Made by a program: the position numbers and the translations under genes | In this document: in pieces, positions 57,085 to 64,000 of the stretch | Numbering within the stretch: position 1 is the stretch's first letter | How the letters are laid out: each line of letters opens with the position of its first letter | Source: Rikenella microfusus | GTDB taxonomy: Bacteria; Bacteroidota; Bacteroidia; Bacteroidales; Tenuifilaceae | Assembly: GCA_020722565.1 (NCBI GenBank) | Contig: DYKO01000013.1 | Coordinates: forward strand, 1 to 64,000 | Direction: 5' to 3' | Length of the DNA stretch: 64,000 nt | Notes under the pieces: model-generated | What the model saw: the letters and a program-made list of their open reading frames with translations, nothing else | Told to the model about the DNA's origin: nothing | Databases searched by the model: none

Positions 57085-57765
57085 ATGAGCAAACCCCTTA
57101 AAAAAATTATAACTGCAATTTTTGTTACTGCAATTATTCCATCGTGTTCCATGCTCTATATACCCAATACTCATAATAGTCCGCTATTACGAAACAAAGG
57201 TGATGTCGATATAAATACATTAGTTGGTATTTCGGGATTTGAGGCCCAGTCGGCGGTGGCTGTTACCGATAAAATTGGATTAATGGTTAACGGACAGCTC
57301 CATCAGAAAACCCATAACGAAGGAATAAAAGCAAAGGAAATGCGTACCCTAGTTGAGGGGGCCCTAGGATACACTGAGCGATTCAGTGATATGGGAATTT
57401 TTGAAGTTTTTGTCGGTGGCGGGGTTGGTAGTGTTCCAGCAAAATTTAAGGGGCAAACCTGGAATGGAGAGCAAACCACTAAGCTTACCCGCTATTTTGT
57501 GCAGCCCGCGATCGGGTTTTGTAACGACTTGCTGGATTTTAGCATTGTCTCCCGCTTATCGTTGGTGAGTATTGCTTCCGAAAATAAGTGGTACTATGAA
57601 CCCGGAGTAGTATCAAAACTGGGGTATAAAAGGGTTCGATTCGTTGCCAATCTTGGATTTTCCATTCCATTAGGAAAATACGAAAACTCGCTATGGCAAA
57701 ACTTTCCGGTAACCTTTTCAATCGGCATGCATATAAATCTGGGTAATCGTTTGCTCCCAGAGTAG
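57085..57765 (+). CDS. Hypothetical lipoprotein
   Basis: The 226-residue product has a basic start, a hydrophobic stretch and a lipobox IPSC (Cys near residue 22), so it is a predicted lipoprotein. The remainder alternates glycine-rich and hydrophobic strands (VFVGGGVGSVPAKFKG, KRVRFVANLGFSIPLG), as in small barrel-like outer membrane proteins. I do not recognise the family. It converges on purN with one base between the stop codons. Confidence 0.7.
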   Translation: MSKPLKKIITAIFVTAIIPSCSMLYIPNTHNSPLLRNKGDVDINTLVGISGFEAQSAVAVTDKIGLMVNGQLHQKTHNEGIKAKEMRTLVEGALGYTERFSDMGIFEVFVGGGVGSVPAKFKGQTWNGEQTTKLTRYFVQPAIGFCNDLLDFSIVSRLSLVSIASENKWYYEPGVVSKLGYKRVRFVANLGFSIPLGKYENSLWQNFPVTFSIGMHINLGNRLLPE

Positions 57766-57766
57766 C

Positions 57767-58333
57767 CTATAACCTTTCCAAAAGTTCTTCTATCACCCTT
57801 GGGTAGTGCTGGTACTCTAAGTCATGAATTCTTTGTGCCAGAGTTTTTGGGGTGTCGTTGGCATAGACCCGACATTTTTCTTGAAAAATTATATCCCCCT
57901 CATCGTATTTCTGATTTACGAAATGTATGGTAATGCCACTTTCGGTTTCACCAGCGGCAATAATTGCCCGATGTACCCTTTCGCCATACATTCCCTTTCC
58001 TCCATATTTTGGCAAAAGGGCCGGATGAATGTTTACAATACGTCCCGGGTAGGCAATTACAATGTTCTCAGGTATCATTTTAAGAAAGCCCGCCAATACG
58101 ACAAAGTCGATACCTTGCTCCTCAAGTTTATACAGTACCGCGCCACTTTTTAGCTCTGACATATTAAATATGTAGGTATCAACGCCAATATTTTTTGCCC
58201 TTTCAAGAACTCCGGCAGCGGGATTCTCGGTTGCAATTAGCTTAACCCTGGTAGAATGATGTGAAGCAAAGTATTGGCTAATACGCTCGGCATTGGTTCC
58301 AGACCCCGAAGCAAAAACAGCTATGTATTTCAT
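57767..58333 (-). CDS. purN: Phosphoribosylglycinamide formyltransferase
   Basis: PurN transfers a formyl group from 10-formyltetrahydrofolate to GAR, step three of purine synthesis. The 188-residue length is normal. Visible motifs are FASGSGTNAERISQYF, the catalytic Asn and His in NIHPALLPKYGGKGMYG, VHRAIIAAGETESGITIHFV, and the Asp in NQKYDEGDIIFQ. It is the only purine gene here and is divergent from acpP. Confidence 0.94.
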   Translation of the reverse strand: MKYIAVFASGSGTNAERISQYFASHHSTRVKLIATENPAAGVLERAKNIGVDTYIFNMSELKSGAVLYKLEEQGIDFVVLAGFLKMIPENIVIAYPGRIVNIHPALLPKYGGKGMYGERVHRAIIAAGETESGITIHFVNQKYDEGDIIFQEKCRVYANDTPKTLAQRIHDLEYQHYPRVIEELLERL

Positions 58334-58413
58334 TATGAAATATTTAAATATTTATTTTAAACGACTGTCAAAAAAATTTTGTTAACGAAGGTCAAAAATA
58401 TGAACAAAAAAAT

Positions 58414-58421
58414 TACTTTTG
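58414..58421 (+). promoter_or_regulatory. Candidate -7 promoter element of acpP
   Basis: TACTTTTG matches TAnnTTTG and lies 87 bases before the acpP start. No TTG at the expected upstream distance is seen, so support is weak. Confidence 0.3.
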
Positions 58422-58508
58422 CCACGATTTTTTCATTTGGCTAATTTTCAGATGAATGTTTTGACTGAAATTTGAAAACTCTTATTTTATTAACTAAATT
58501 TTAAAACT

Positions 58509-58745
58509 ATGTCGGATATTGCAACTAGAGTTAAGTCGATCATTGTTGACAAGCTCGGAGTAGATGAGAACGAAGTAACTCCTGAAGCTAGTTTTACCAA
58601 CGATCTTGGTGCCGATTCACTTGACACCGTAGAGCTGATCATGGAATTCGAAAAGGAATTCAACCTTTCTATTCCCGATGAGGAAGCAGAAAAGATCGGC
58701 ACCGTTGGCGATGCTATCAAGTACATTGAAGAGCACAGCAAATAA
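58509..58745 (+). CDS. acpP: Acyl carrier protein
   Basis: AcpP carries growing acyl chains on a 4'-phosphopantetheine arm during fatty-acid synthesis. The 78-residue, highly acidic protein has the attachment motif [15 protein letters not shown] with the modified Ser. It starts the operon acpP-fabF-rnc, an arrangement common in many bacteria; fabF begins 51 bases downstream. Confidence 0.97.
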   Translation: MSDIATRVKSIIVDKLGVDENEVTPEASFTNDLGADSLDTVELIMEFEKEFNLSIPDEEAEKIGTVGDAIKYIEEHSK

Positions 58746-58796
58746 TTTAACAATCGGCTAGGCAAATTTGGTTTCTAACTAATCCTTTCTTAGAGT

Positions 58797-60044
58797 ATGG
58801 AAATGAAACGTGTTGTAGTTACAGGTGTTGGTACTATAAACCCTTTAGGTAATAATATTCAGGAATACTGGACTAACCTTGAAAACGGCGTTAGTGGTTG
58901 CGAATTGATTACCAGTTTCGACACGTCGAAGTATAAAACCAAGTTTGCCTGCATGGTAAAAAACTTTGATCCCAACCAATACTTCGACCGCAAAGAGATT
59001 AAAAAACTTGACCCTTATACTCAATTTGCGCTGGTGGCAGTTGAACAGGCAATGAAGGACTCGGGTATTAATCCTGAAGCTATTGATCTTGACATGGCCG
59101 GAGTGATTTGGGCATCGGGTATTGGAGGGTTACAAACCCTTACCGAGGAGCTAAGAGGCTATTTCGGTGGCGACAGAACGCCCCGATTTAGCCCCTTTTT
59201 CATTCCCCGAATGATTTCAGATATTGCAGCTGGTCACATATCCATGAAGTACGGCTTCCGTGGGCCTAATTTTTCAACCGTTTCGGCATGCGCATCATCA
59301 ACAAATGGAATTATCTGTGCTATGGATGTGATTCGAACCGGTAAGGCTAATGTTATTATTACTGGAGGTTCGGAGGCCTCGGTGAATGAGATTGGTGTTG
59401 GTGGATTCAATGCCCTTCAGGCAATTTCGACACGTAACGATGAGTACAAAACGGCTTCACGTCCATTCGACGCCACCCGCGATGGTTTTGTAATGGGTGA
59501 AGGAGCAGGTTGCCTTATCCTTGAGGAGTATGAACATGCAAAGGCCCGTGGGGCTAAAATTTACTGTGAGCTGGCAGGCGGCGGTATGTCGGCCGATGCC
59601 TACCATCTGACAGCACCTCACCCCGAGGGGCTTGGTGCGCGTAGGGTAATGGAAAATGCCCTGCGTGATGCCAACATGAAGCCAGAGGATATTGACTACA
59701 TCAATGTTCACGGTACCGCTACACCTCTTGGAGATATCTCTGAGGCCAAGGCGATAATTCAAGTATTTGGAGAGCACGCCTTTAAACTCAATATTAGTTC
59801 CACCAAATCAATGACTGGTCACCTACTGGGCGCCGCTGGAGCTATTGAAGCTTTAGCCGCTATAATGGCTATTTACAAAGAAGTTGTTCCCCCTACCATC
59901 AACCTTAAAGAGGTTGATCCAGAAATTGACAGCAGGCTAAACCTTACCCCAAATGTAGCACAAAAACGTACCGTAAGGGCTGCTCTTAGCAACACCTTTG
60001 GTTTTGGTGGACATAATGCTTCCATTATTCTTCGAAAGTTGTAG
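58797..60044 (+). CDS. fabF: Beta-ketoacyl-ACP synthase II
   Basis: FabF elongates fatty acyl chains by condensing malonyl-ACP with acyl-ACP. The 415-residue protein has the thiolase-fold start RVVVTGVGTINPLG, the active-site Cys in VSACASSTNGI, and the two catalytic His in NVHGTATPLGD and KSMTGHLLGAAG. A second ATG two codons downstream (58803) is also possible. It lies between acpP and rnc, with 9 bases before the GTG start of rnc. Confidence 0.96.
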   Translation: MEMKRVVVTGVGTINPLGNNIQEYWTNLENGVSGCELITSFDTSKYKTKFACMVKNFDPNQYFDRKEIKKLDPYTQFALVAVEQAMKDSGINPEAIDLDMAGVIWASGIGGLQTLTEELRGYFGGDRTPRFSPFFIPRMISDIAAGHISMKYGFRGPNFSTVSACASSTNGIICAMDVIRTGKANVIITGGSEASVNEIGVGGFNALQAISTRNDEYKTASRPFDATRDGFVMGEGAGCLILEEYEHAKARGAKIYCELAGGGMSADAYHLTAPHPEGLGARRVMENALRDANMKPEDIDYINVHGTATPLGDISEAKAIIQVFGEHAFKLNISSTKSMTGHLLGAAGAIEALAAIMAIYKEVVPPTINLKEVDPEIDSRLNLTPNVAQKRTVRAALSNTFGFGGHNASIILRKL

Positions 60045-60053
60045 TATTTTAGT

Positions 60054-60833
60054 GTGTTAAAATTCCTCCCAAAGCCCTTTCGTCGGCTCCGATTAACGGT
60101 AGCAGATAAAAAATTTTATGATGATATAAAGGATATCCTGGGATTTCCCCCAGATAAACTTGGTATTTACAAGTTGGCCATAATTCATAGGTCGGCTTCA
60201 CTCTTTTTAAACAAGGGTCAAAGGGTTGATAACGAACGACTTGAATATTTAGGCGATGCTATTCTGGATGCTATTGTAGCCGATTTTCTTTTTGCAGAAT
60301 TTCCTAATTCAAACGAAGGCTTTCTAACTAAAATGAGAGCCAAAATTGTGAGCCGTGGAAACCTCAACCAGCTTGCTGTTAATTTAGGAATTCCCCGTTT
60401 AGTTAAGGTGGGAAATGGAGTATTGGTACAACAAAAATACATATACGGAAATGCCCTTGAGGCCATTGTGGGTGCCATGTTTATTGATAAGGGCTTTAAG
60501 TTCACTAGCGAGGTAGTAGTTAATAACATTTTACGCCAGCATATCGATTTAATTGCACTGCAAGTTACTGAACACGACTATAAAAGTAGGGTTCTTGAAA
60601 TAGCCCAGAAACGTCGTGTTACAGCAAAATTTGATACTCATGATTATGTTTCGCAAACCGATACCCATGCCGTTCCATCATTTGAGTCAGTACTACTCTG
60701 GAACAATATAGAGGTTAGTAGGGGTATAGGTCAATCCAAAAAGGAAGCCGAGCAGCAAGCAGCAATGGCGGGTATCGAATTTGTTGAAATGGAACTTGAA
60801 AAAATAGGGCACGACGATATCAGTAATGGTTAG
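60054..60833 (+). CDS. rnc: Ribonuclease III
   Basis: RNase III cleaves double-stranded RNA in rRNA and mRNA processing. The 259-residue protein has the catalytic signature ERLEYLGDAILDAIVADFL, the second acidic site in EAIVGAMFIDKG, and a C-terminal double-stranded RNA-binding domain (PSFESVLLWNN, SKKEAEQQAAMAG). The start is GTG at 60054, nine bases after fabF, and no earlier ATG fits. It is the third gene of the acpP operon and converges on the SpoIIE gene with 10 bases between. Confidence 0.94.
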   Translation: MLKFLPKPFRRLRLTVADKKFYDDIKDILGFPPDKLGIYKLAIIHRSASLFLNKGQRVDNERLEYLGDAILDAIVADFLFAEFPNSNEGFLTKMRAKIVSRGNLNQLAVNLGIPRLVKVGNGVLVQQKYIYGNALEAIVGAMFIDKGFKFTSEVVVNNILRQHIDLIALQVTEHDYKSRVLEIAQKRRVTAKFDTHDYVSQTDTHAVPSFESVLLWNNIEVSRGIGQSKKEAEQQAAMAGIEFVEMELEKIGHDDISNG

Positions 60834-60843
60834 GTAGCGGGTG

Positions 60844-63135
60844 CTAAACCCTGAATCCCATAACAAGAATATCATCAACTTGGCGCTGGTCTCCTCGGAA
60901 TGCTTCAAATTCATTGCGCAATTTTTCGTTTTGGACGGACATGGGGAGTTGATAAATATTCAGGAGCAATTGCATCAAATTTATCATCATAAATTTATGG
61001 TTGTCTTTACCGCCAAACTGATCGGTATATCCATCGGAAAGGAGGTAGAAGGTGTCAGTATCAAAAATAGGGAAATGGTAGGTACTGAAGGGTCGTTCCT
61101 CGATAACATGATGCCCGATGGGCATTTTATCTCCCTTTATCTCGTAGAGAATGGCTTTATCATTAGCTTCGCGTTTACGAGCGCCATTAGGAACAGGTAG
61201 GCCTGAGTTTCTGATAATAAGAAGAGGAAAATATGCGCCGGCGTATTCGGCAAGATTTTTTTCCTTGTCGATTACCAAAAGACCCATATCGATGCCATCG
61301 TGGGAATCGTTATCCAAGTCGGTTTGGTTAAGTGAGGATATAACCATTCTACGCAACTGAATAAGTAGGTCGGCCGGATTGGTGAAGGTCTGTGCTGCGG
61401 TAAGTTCCTTGAGTAGGGTTATTCCTAACATGCTCATGAATGCACCAGGGACCCCGTGTCCAGTACAATCGGCAACGGCAATGGCTATCCTACCATTGGG
61501 GAGGCGGGTAACCCAATAAAAATCGCCACTTACAATATTTTTGGGCTGGTATAGCACAAAATGCTCCTTCAGTAAAGAGGCAACCTGCTGCTCACGTGGC
61601 AGGACTGCTGCCTGAATACGACTTGCATACTGTATGCTATCGGTTATTTGCTTCTGCTGTTCAGCAATCTGATCGCGTTGCCGTTCGGCCAAATCGCGTT
61701 GTGCTTCTATTTCATGTTTTTGATTTTCTATTTCATCTTTTTGTCGTATTATTTCCCTGTTTTGCCTAACCAGTATCTGATTTATGGTTTTTTTCTCGCG
61801 GTAAAACCAAAAGACAACACCTGCAAGGGCTAAACTCAGAATAAGTGCCACAGATATAAAAATCGTAACCATGCGTTGGCGTTCCAGCTTGGCTTGTTGC
61901 ATAGCCTCACGCTGACGATTTATGAGCTCCTGTTCACGCTCCCGCTTTTCAAAATCGTACTGCATTTCAAGTTTTGCAATTTGACTAGCATTAACGCTAT
62001 CCTTGAGCGCTGAATATTGAGTATAATAGTCGAAGGCTTTTCTATAATCGCCCTTCAGCTGTTCAACACGTGATAAGCTGAAATAGGTATCGCGTAAATC
62101 GGTGGTAATTTTCTGTTGCTGAGCATCAATTAACGCCCTGTTTAGGTATATTAAACCTGTTTGTATGTTGCCCTTTTCAATTTCAAGTTCGCCTAGGTAG
62201 CGGTTTAGTTTTGACACATCAATGCTGTCGTTTACCTGCTGCTTGATTTGTAGGGATAGGTTCAGGTACTTTTCAGACAAATCGAGTTGTTTATTATCGA
62301 AATAGATAATACCCATAAGCAAGAAGTTGGCAGCTTCCCCAAAAAGGTTCTGATTTTTTTTATTGGCCTGTAGAATATTTGTAAGCAGGTCGAGAGCTTT
62401 ATCGTGCATTCCGGTATGGTAGTAAATATTGGCCAATTCTGTTTGGGACAGGGTTATCCCGGTTTGGTTATTCAACTTGCGGTATAAATTCAAAGCATTT
62501 TCGGCATACTGCATAGCTTTTTCGTTTATTTCGAGGCGGCTAAAAAGCCTTGATATGCTCAATGATGTCCACGCCATTCCCTCAGGCTCATAGGCCTGCT
62601 CAAAAATTTGCAGAGCATCAAGCATGTACTGAAGTGCTATTGAAAAGTTCCCTGTAATGCTAAAAACCGTGCCGATGTTAACCAGTGTTCTGGCAATTTC
62701 AATTCTATTCCCTGATTTATAATTTAACTCGAGCGCTTTTTTGTACTCATCAATGGCTTGGTTATAGTAGCTCTTAAGCTGGTAAACATTTCCTATTCGG
62801 TTATGAATAAGAGCGAGCAAATTGGGGTTAGAATTGTTGCTAACTAAAGTAATAGCATGTTTAAAGTGGTATAGGGCTAATTCAAAATCGTTGCGGTTAT
62901 AATACGCATAACCCAATGTATAGTGTACACGAGCCGAAAGTTCTTTATTAAAAATTGTATCAATAAGGCTCAGAGCCTTACGAGCAATGAAAACTGATGA
63001 ATCCGGATTCTTGTGACGGTAGTATTCCGCTTTTTTAAGCAAACTGTCAACATTCTGAGAGAATAATGATAGTGAAGCCGTAAGCATAAAAAGAACAATA
63101 GCTATGAAATGGCAGTAAAAATTAAACGTTTTCAT
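60844..63135 (-). CDS. TPR and SpoIIE-type PP2C phosphatase sensor protein
   Basis: From the ATG at 63135 the 763-residue protein has a signal (about residues 8-26, ending LFSQ), six or more tetratricopeptide repeats in the periplasmic part (about 40-380), a membrane segment (about 425-447), a coiled coil of repeated RQRDQIAEQQKQI type, and a SpoIIE phosphatase domain (ENIVSGDFYWV-like NIVSGDFYWV, VADCTGHGVPGAFMSMLG, LLSDGYTDQFGG). Such proteins dephosphorylate Ser/Thr residues, often anti-sigma-factor antagonists. The open frame extends ten codons upstream, but the signal fits the later start. No anti-sigma factor or antagonist is adjacent. Confidence 0.91.
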   Translation of the reverse strand: MKTFNFYCHFIAIVLFMLTASLSLFSQNVDSLLKKAEYYRHKNPDSSVFIARKALSLIDTIFNKELSARVHYTLGYAYYNRNDFELALYHFKHAITLVSNNSNPNLLALIHNRIGNVYQLKSYYNQAIDEYKKALELNYKSGNRIEIARTLVNIGTVFSITGNFSIALQYMLDALQIFEQAYEPEGMAWTSLSISRLFSRLEINEKAMQYAENALNLYRKLNNQTGITLSQTELANIYYHTGMHDKALDLLTNILQANKKNQNLFGEAANFLLMGIIYFDNKQLDLSEKYLNLSLQIKQQVNDSIDVSKLNRYLGELEIEKGNIQTGLIYLNRALIDAQQQKITTDLRDTYFSLSRVEQLKGDYRKAFDYYTQYSALKDSVNASQIAKLEMQYDFEKREREQELINRQREAMQQAKLERQRMVTIFISVALILSLALAGVVFWFYREKKTINQILVRQNREIIRQKDEIENQKHEIEAQRDLAERQRDQIAEQQKQITDSIQYASRIQAAVLPREQQVASLLKEHFVLYQPKNIVSGDFYWVTRLPNGRIAIAVADCTGHGVPGAFMSMLGITLLKELTAAQTFTNPADLLIQLRRMVISSLNQTDLDNDSHDGIDMGLLVIDKEKNLAEYAGAYFPLLIIRNSGLPVPNGARKREANDKAILYEIKGDKMPIGHHVIEERPFSTYHFPIFDTDTFYLLSDGYTDQFGGKDNHKFMMINLMQLLLNIYQLPMSVQNEKLRNEFEAFRGDQRQVDDILVMGFRV

Positions 63136-63352
63136 GGCTCTAATAAAATAAAATGGATGCAGCAAGTTACTAAAAAATTGATGTTATTGGAAAAATGGGT
63201 AAACATCTGTAGGTTTCTTTGTCAATTATTGTATCAGGCAAAAACATTTTTGTATTTTTATCAACATAATAAATTAGTTGCGTTTCATAAAGGGAACGTT
63301 TGACAGTTAGTTAAATCAGGCATTACTATTTGCTTACCTAAATCCAGAAAGT

Positions 63353-64000
63353 ATGGAAAAAAGGGAAAAAAAAGTTAAGCGCGAGGTTTTAAAAGTACAC
63401 CTTGGAGCAAAATTGCTACTTTGGGTATTGGTTACCACATCGGCCATTATGCTGGTTATAGGGTTATTTATTGGATTTAGAATAAATAAAATAGCACGTG
63501 ATAATGCCATAAAAATTGCACAGGCTGAAGCCCAAAAGACTGCCAATCAGTTTAAGTCAGAACTTGATTTAGACATGGGTTTTTCGAGGGCCTTGGCTCA
63601 TGCTTTATATATCTATCCTCAATTTGACACCGTTACTCTTGATTCAATATTTTTTAATATTGTTAGGAATCAAGTTGTTAACAATTCTCGCTACCTAACC
63701 ATATGGTATTCGGTTGAGTACTTTGCTTTCAGGCCGGGATATAACAAGGACTATGGCAGGCGTTCAGTAACAGCCTACCTTAAGGATGGTCATACCAGTA
63801 TCGATATTGAGCATAAAAATGTAACGGGTGATATTGTAACCAGCAACTACTATATATCCAAAACCTGTAACTGCGAAATGTTGCTCGACCCCTACACCTT
63901 TGAGTTTGGCGGACAGGAGGTTCTTGCTACAAGCATAAGTGTTCCCATTAGGGTTAACGGTCGCTTTGCCGGGCTGGGGGGGGTAGATATTTCACTGGAA
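63353..64000 (+). CDS. Sensor protein with extracytoplasmic Cache-like domain (partial, runs off window)
   Basis: 216 codons from the ATG at 63353 are open to the window end without a stop. The product has a basic N terminus, a membrane segment (about residues 20-43) and then a periplasmic domain with the look of a double Cache domain: ELDLDMGFSRALAHALY, a Tyr-rich middle (YLTIWYSVEYFAFRPGYN), and ISVPIRVNGRFAGLGGVDIS near the edge, the typical end of the first Cache lobe. The cytoplasmic output part lies outside, so it may be a chemoreceptor, kinase or phosphatase. It is divergent from the SpoIIE gene. Confidence 0.75.
   Translation, partial: MEKREKKVKREVLKVHLGAKLLLWVLVTTSAIMLVIGLFIGFRINKIARDNAIKIAQAEAQKTANQFKSELDLDMGFSRALAHALYIYPQFDTVTLDSIFFNIVRNQVVNNSRYLTIWYSVEYFAFRPGYNKDYGRRSVTAYLKDGHTSIDIEHKNVTGDIVTSNYYISKTCNCEMLLDPYTFEFGGQEVLATSISVPIRVNGRFAGLGGVDISLE

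Noticed and set aside
58548-58562. TTGACAAGCTCGGA in acpP resembling the TTCGACAAGCTC repeat
   Set aside because: It differs at the key positions and lies in a conserved coding block; treated as coincidence.

Overview
The window reads as a chromosomal segment of a Bacteroidota bacterium, most likely of the order Bacteroidales. The signs are TAnnTTTG-type promoter elements, a FISUMP-domain protein, a large lamin-tail surface protein, a TonB protein of the Bacteroidota type, the gene order ftsX-DUF3098-uppP-truB-queA, DUF2723 and YfhO membrane proteins, and many short-spaced minus-strand operons with moderate GC. I cannot assign genus from sequence reading alone.

Layout. 1-216 is the broken tail of an IS30-family transposase. 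213-6359 is an accessory signalling stretch: a membrane chemoreceptor without a periplasmic domain, a secreted FISUMP protein with internal repeats, a stand-alone receiver, and a TPR hybrid histidine kinase split by two frame breaks. 6410-18809 is mostly housekeeping: ychF, an OmpA-like lipoprotein, dxs, tRNA-Leu(CAA), dCMP deaminase, an S41 protease, an alpha/beta hydrolase, kbl, queA, truB and uppP. 18836-23993 completes the minus-strand run with DUF3098, ftsX, a YfhO protein and glyS. 24125-28065 carries a YfiR-domain sensor kinase and a DsrE-like sulfur-family protein preceded by a perfect CRP/FNR-type palindrome. 28542-34172 is a 1876-residue exported protein with three long internal repeats and two lamin-tail domains.

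34245-42053 holds asd, hflX, tonB, tRNA-Ala(GGC) and a glycerol catabolism locus: glpK and glpD facing away from a DeoR-type regulator, with a 19-bp tandem direct repeat between them. 42114-46899 is a tight three-gene operon of glycosyltransferase, polysaccharide deacetylase and DUF2723 protein. 47026-54540 has an M28 peptidase lipoprotein, a TPR protein, an outer-membrane-like protein, a serine hydrolase overlapping a fucose-isomerase-like gene, and a fused double GT2 glycosyltransferase. 54650-60833 has a potassium-dependent-type membrane pyrophosphatase, a lipoprotein, purN, and acpP-fabF-rnc. The right edge carries a TPR-SpoIIE phosphatase facing a truncated sensor gene.

How the genes work together. 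The clearest functional unit is glycerol use (GlpK makes glycerol 3-phosphate, GlpD oxidises it, the DeoR protein probably represses both). Fatty-acid synthesis (acpP, fabF) and envelope maintenance (uppP, ftsX, OmpA-like protein, tonB) are represented. Two genomic regions contain sensory proteins (MCP, receiver, hybrid kinase, YfiR kinase; SpoIIE phosphatase and the edge sensor), but no cheA/cheW partner is present. I did not find a CRISPR array, prophage, rRNA operon or clear defence system. The most unusual items are the broken hybrid kinase, a shared 12-base TTCGACAAGCTC element lying inside two reading frames, the CRP-like site before the DsrE gene, the glp tandem operator candidate and the GT2-GT2 fusion.
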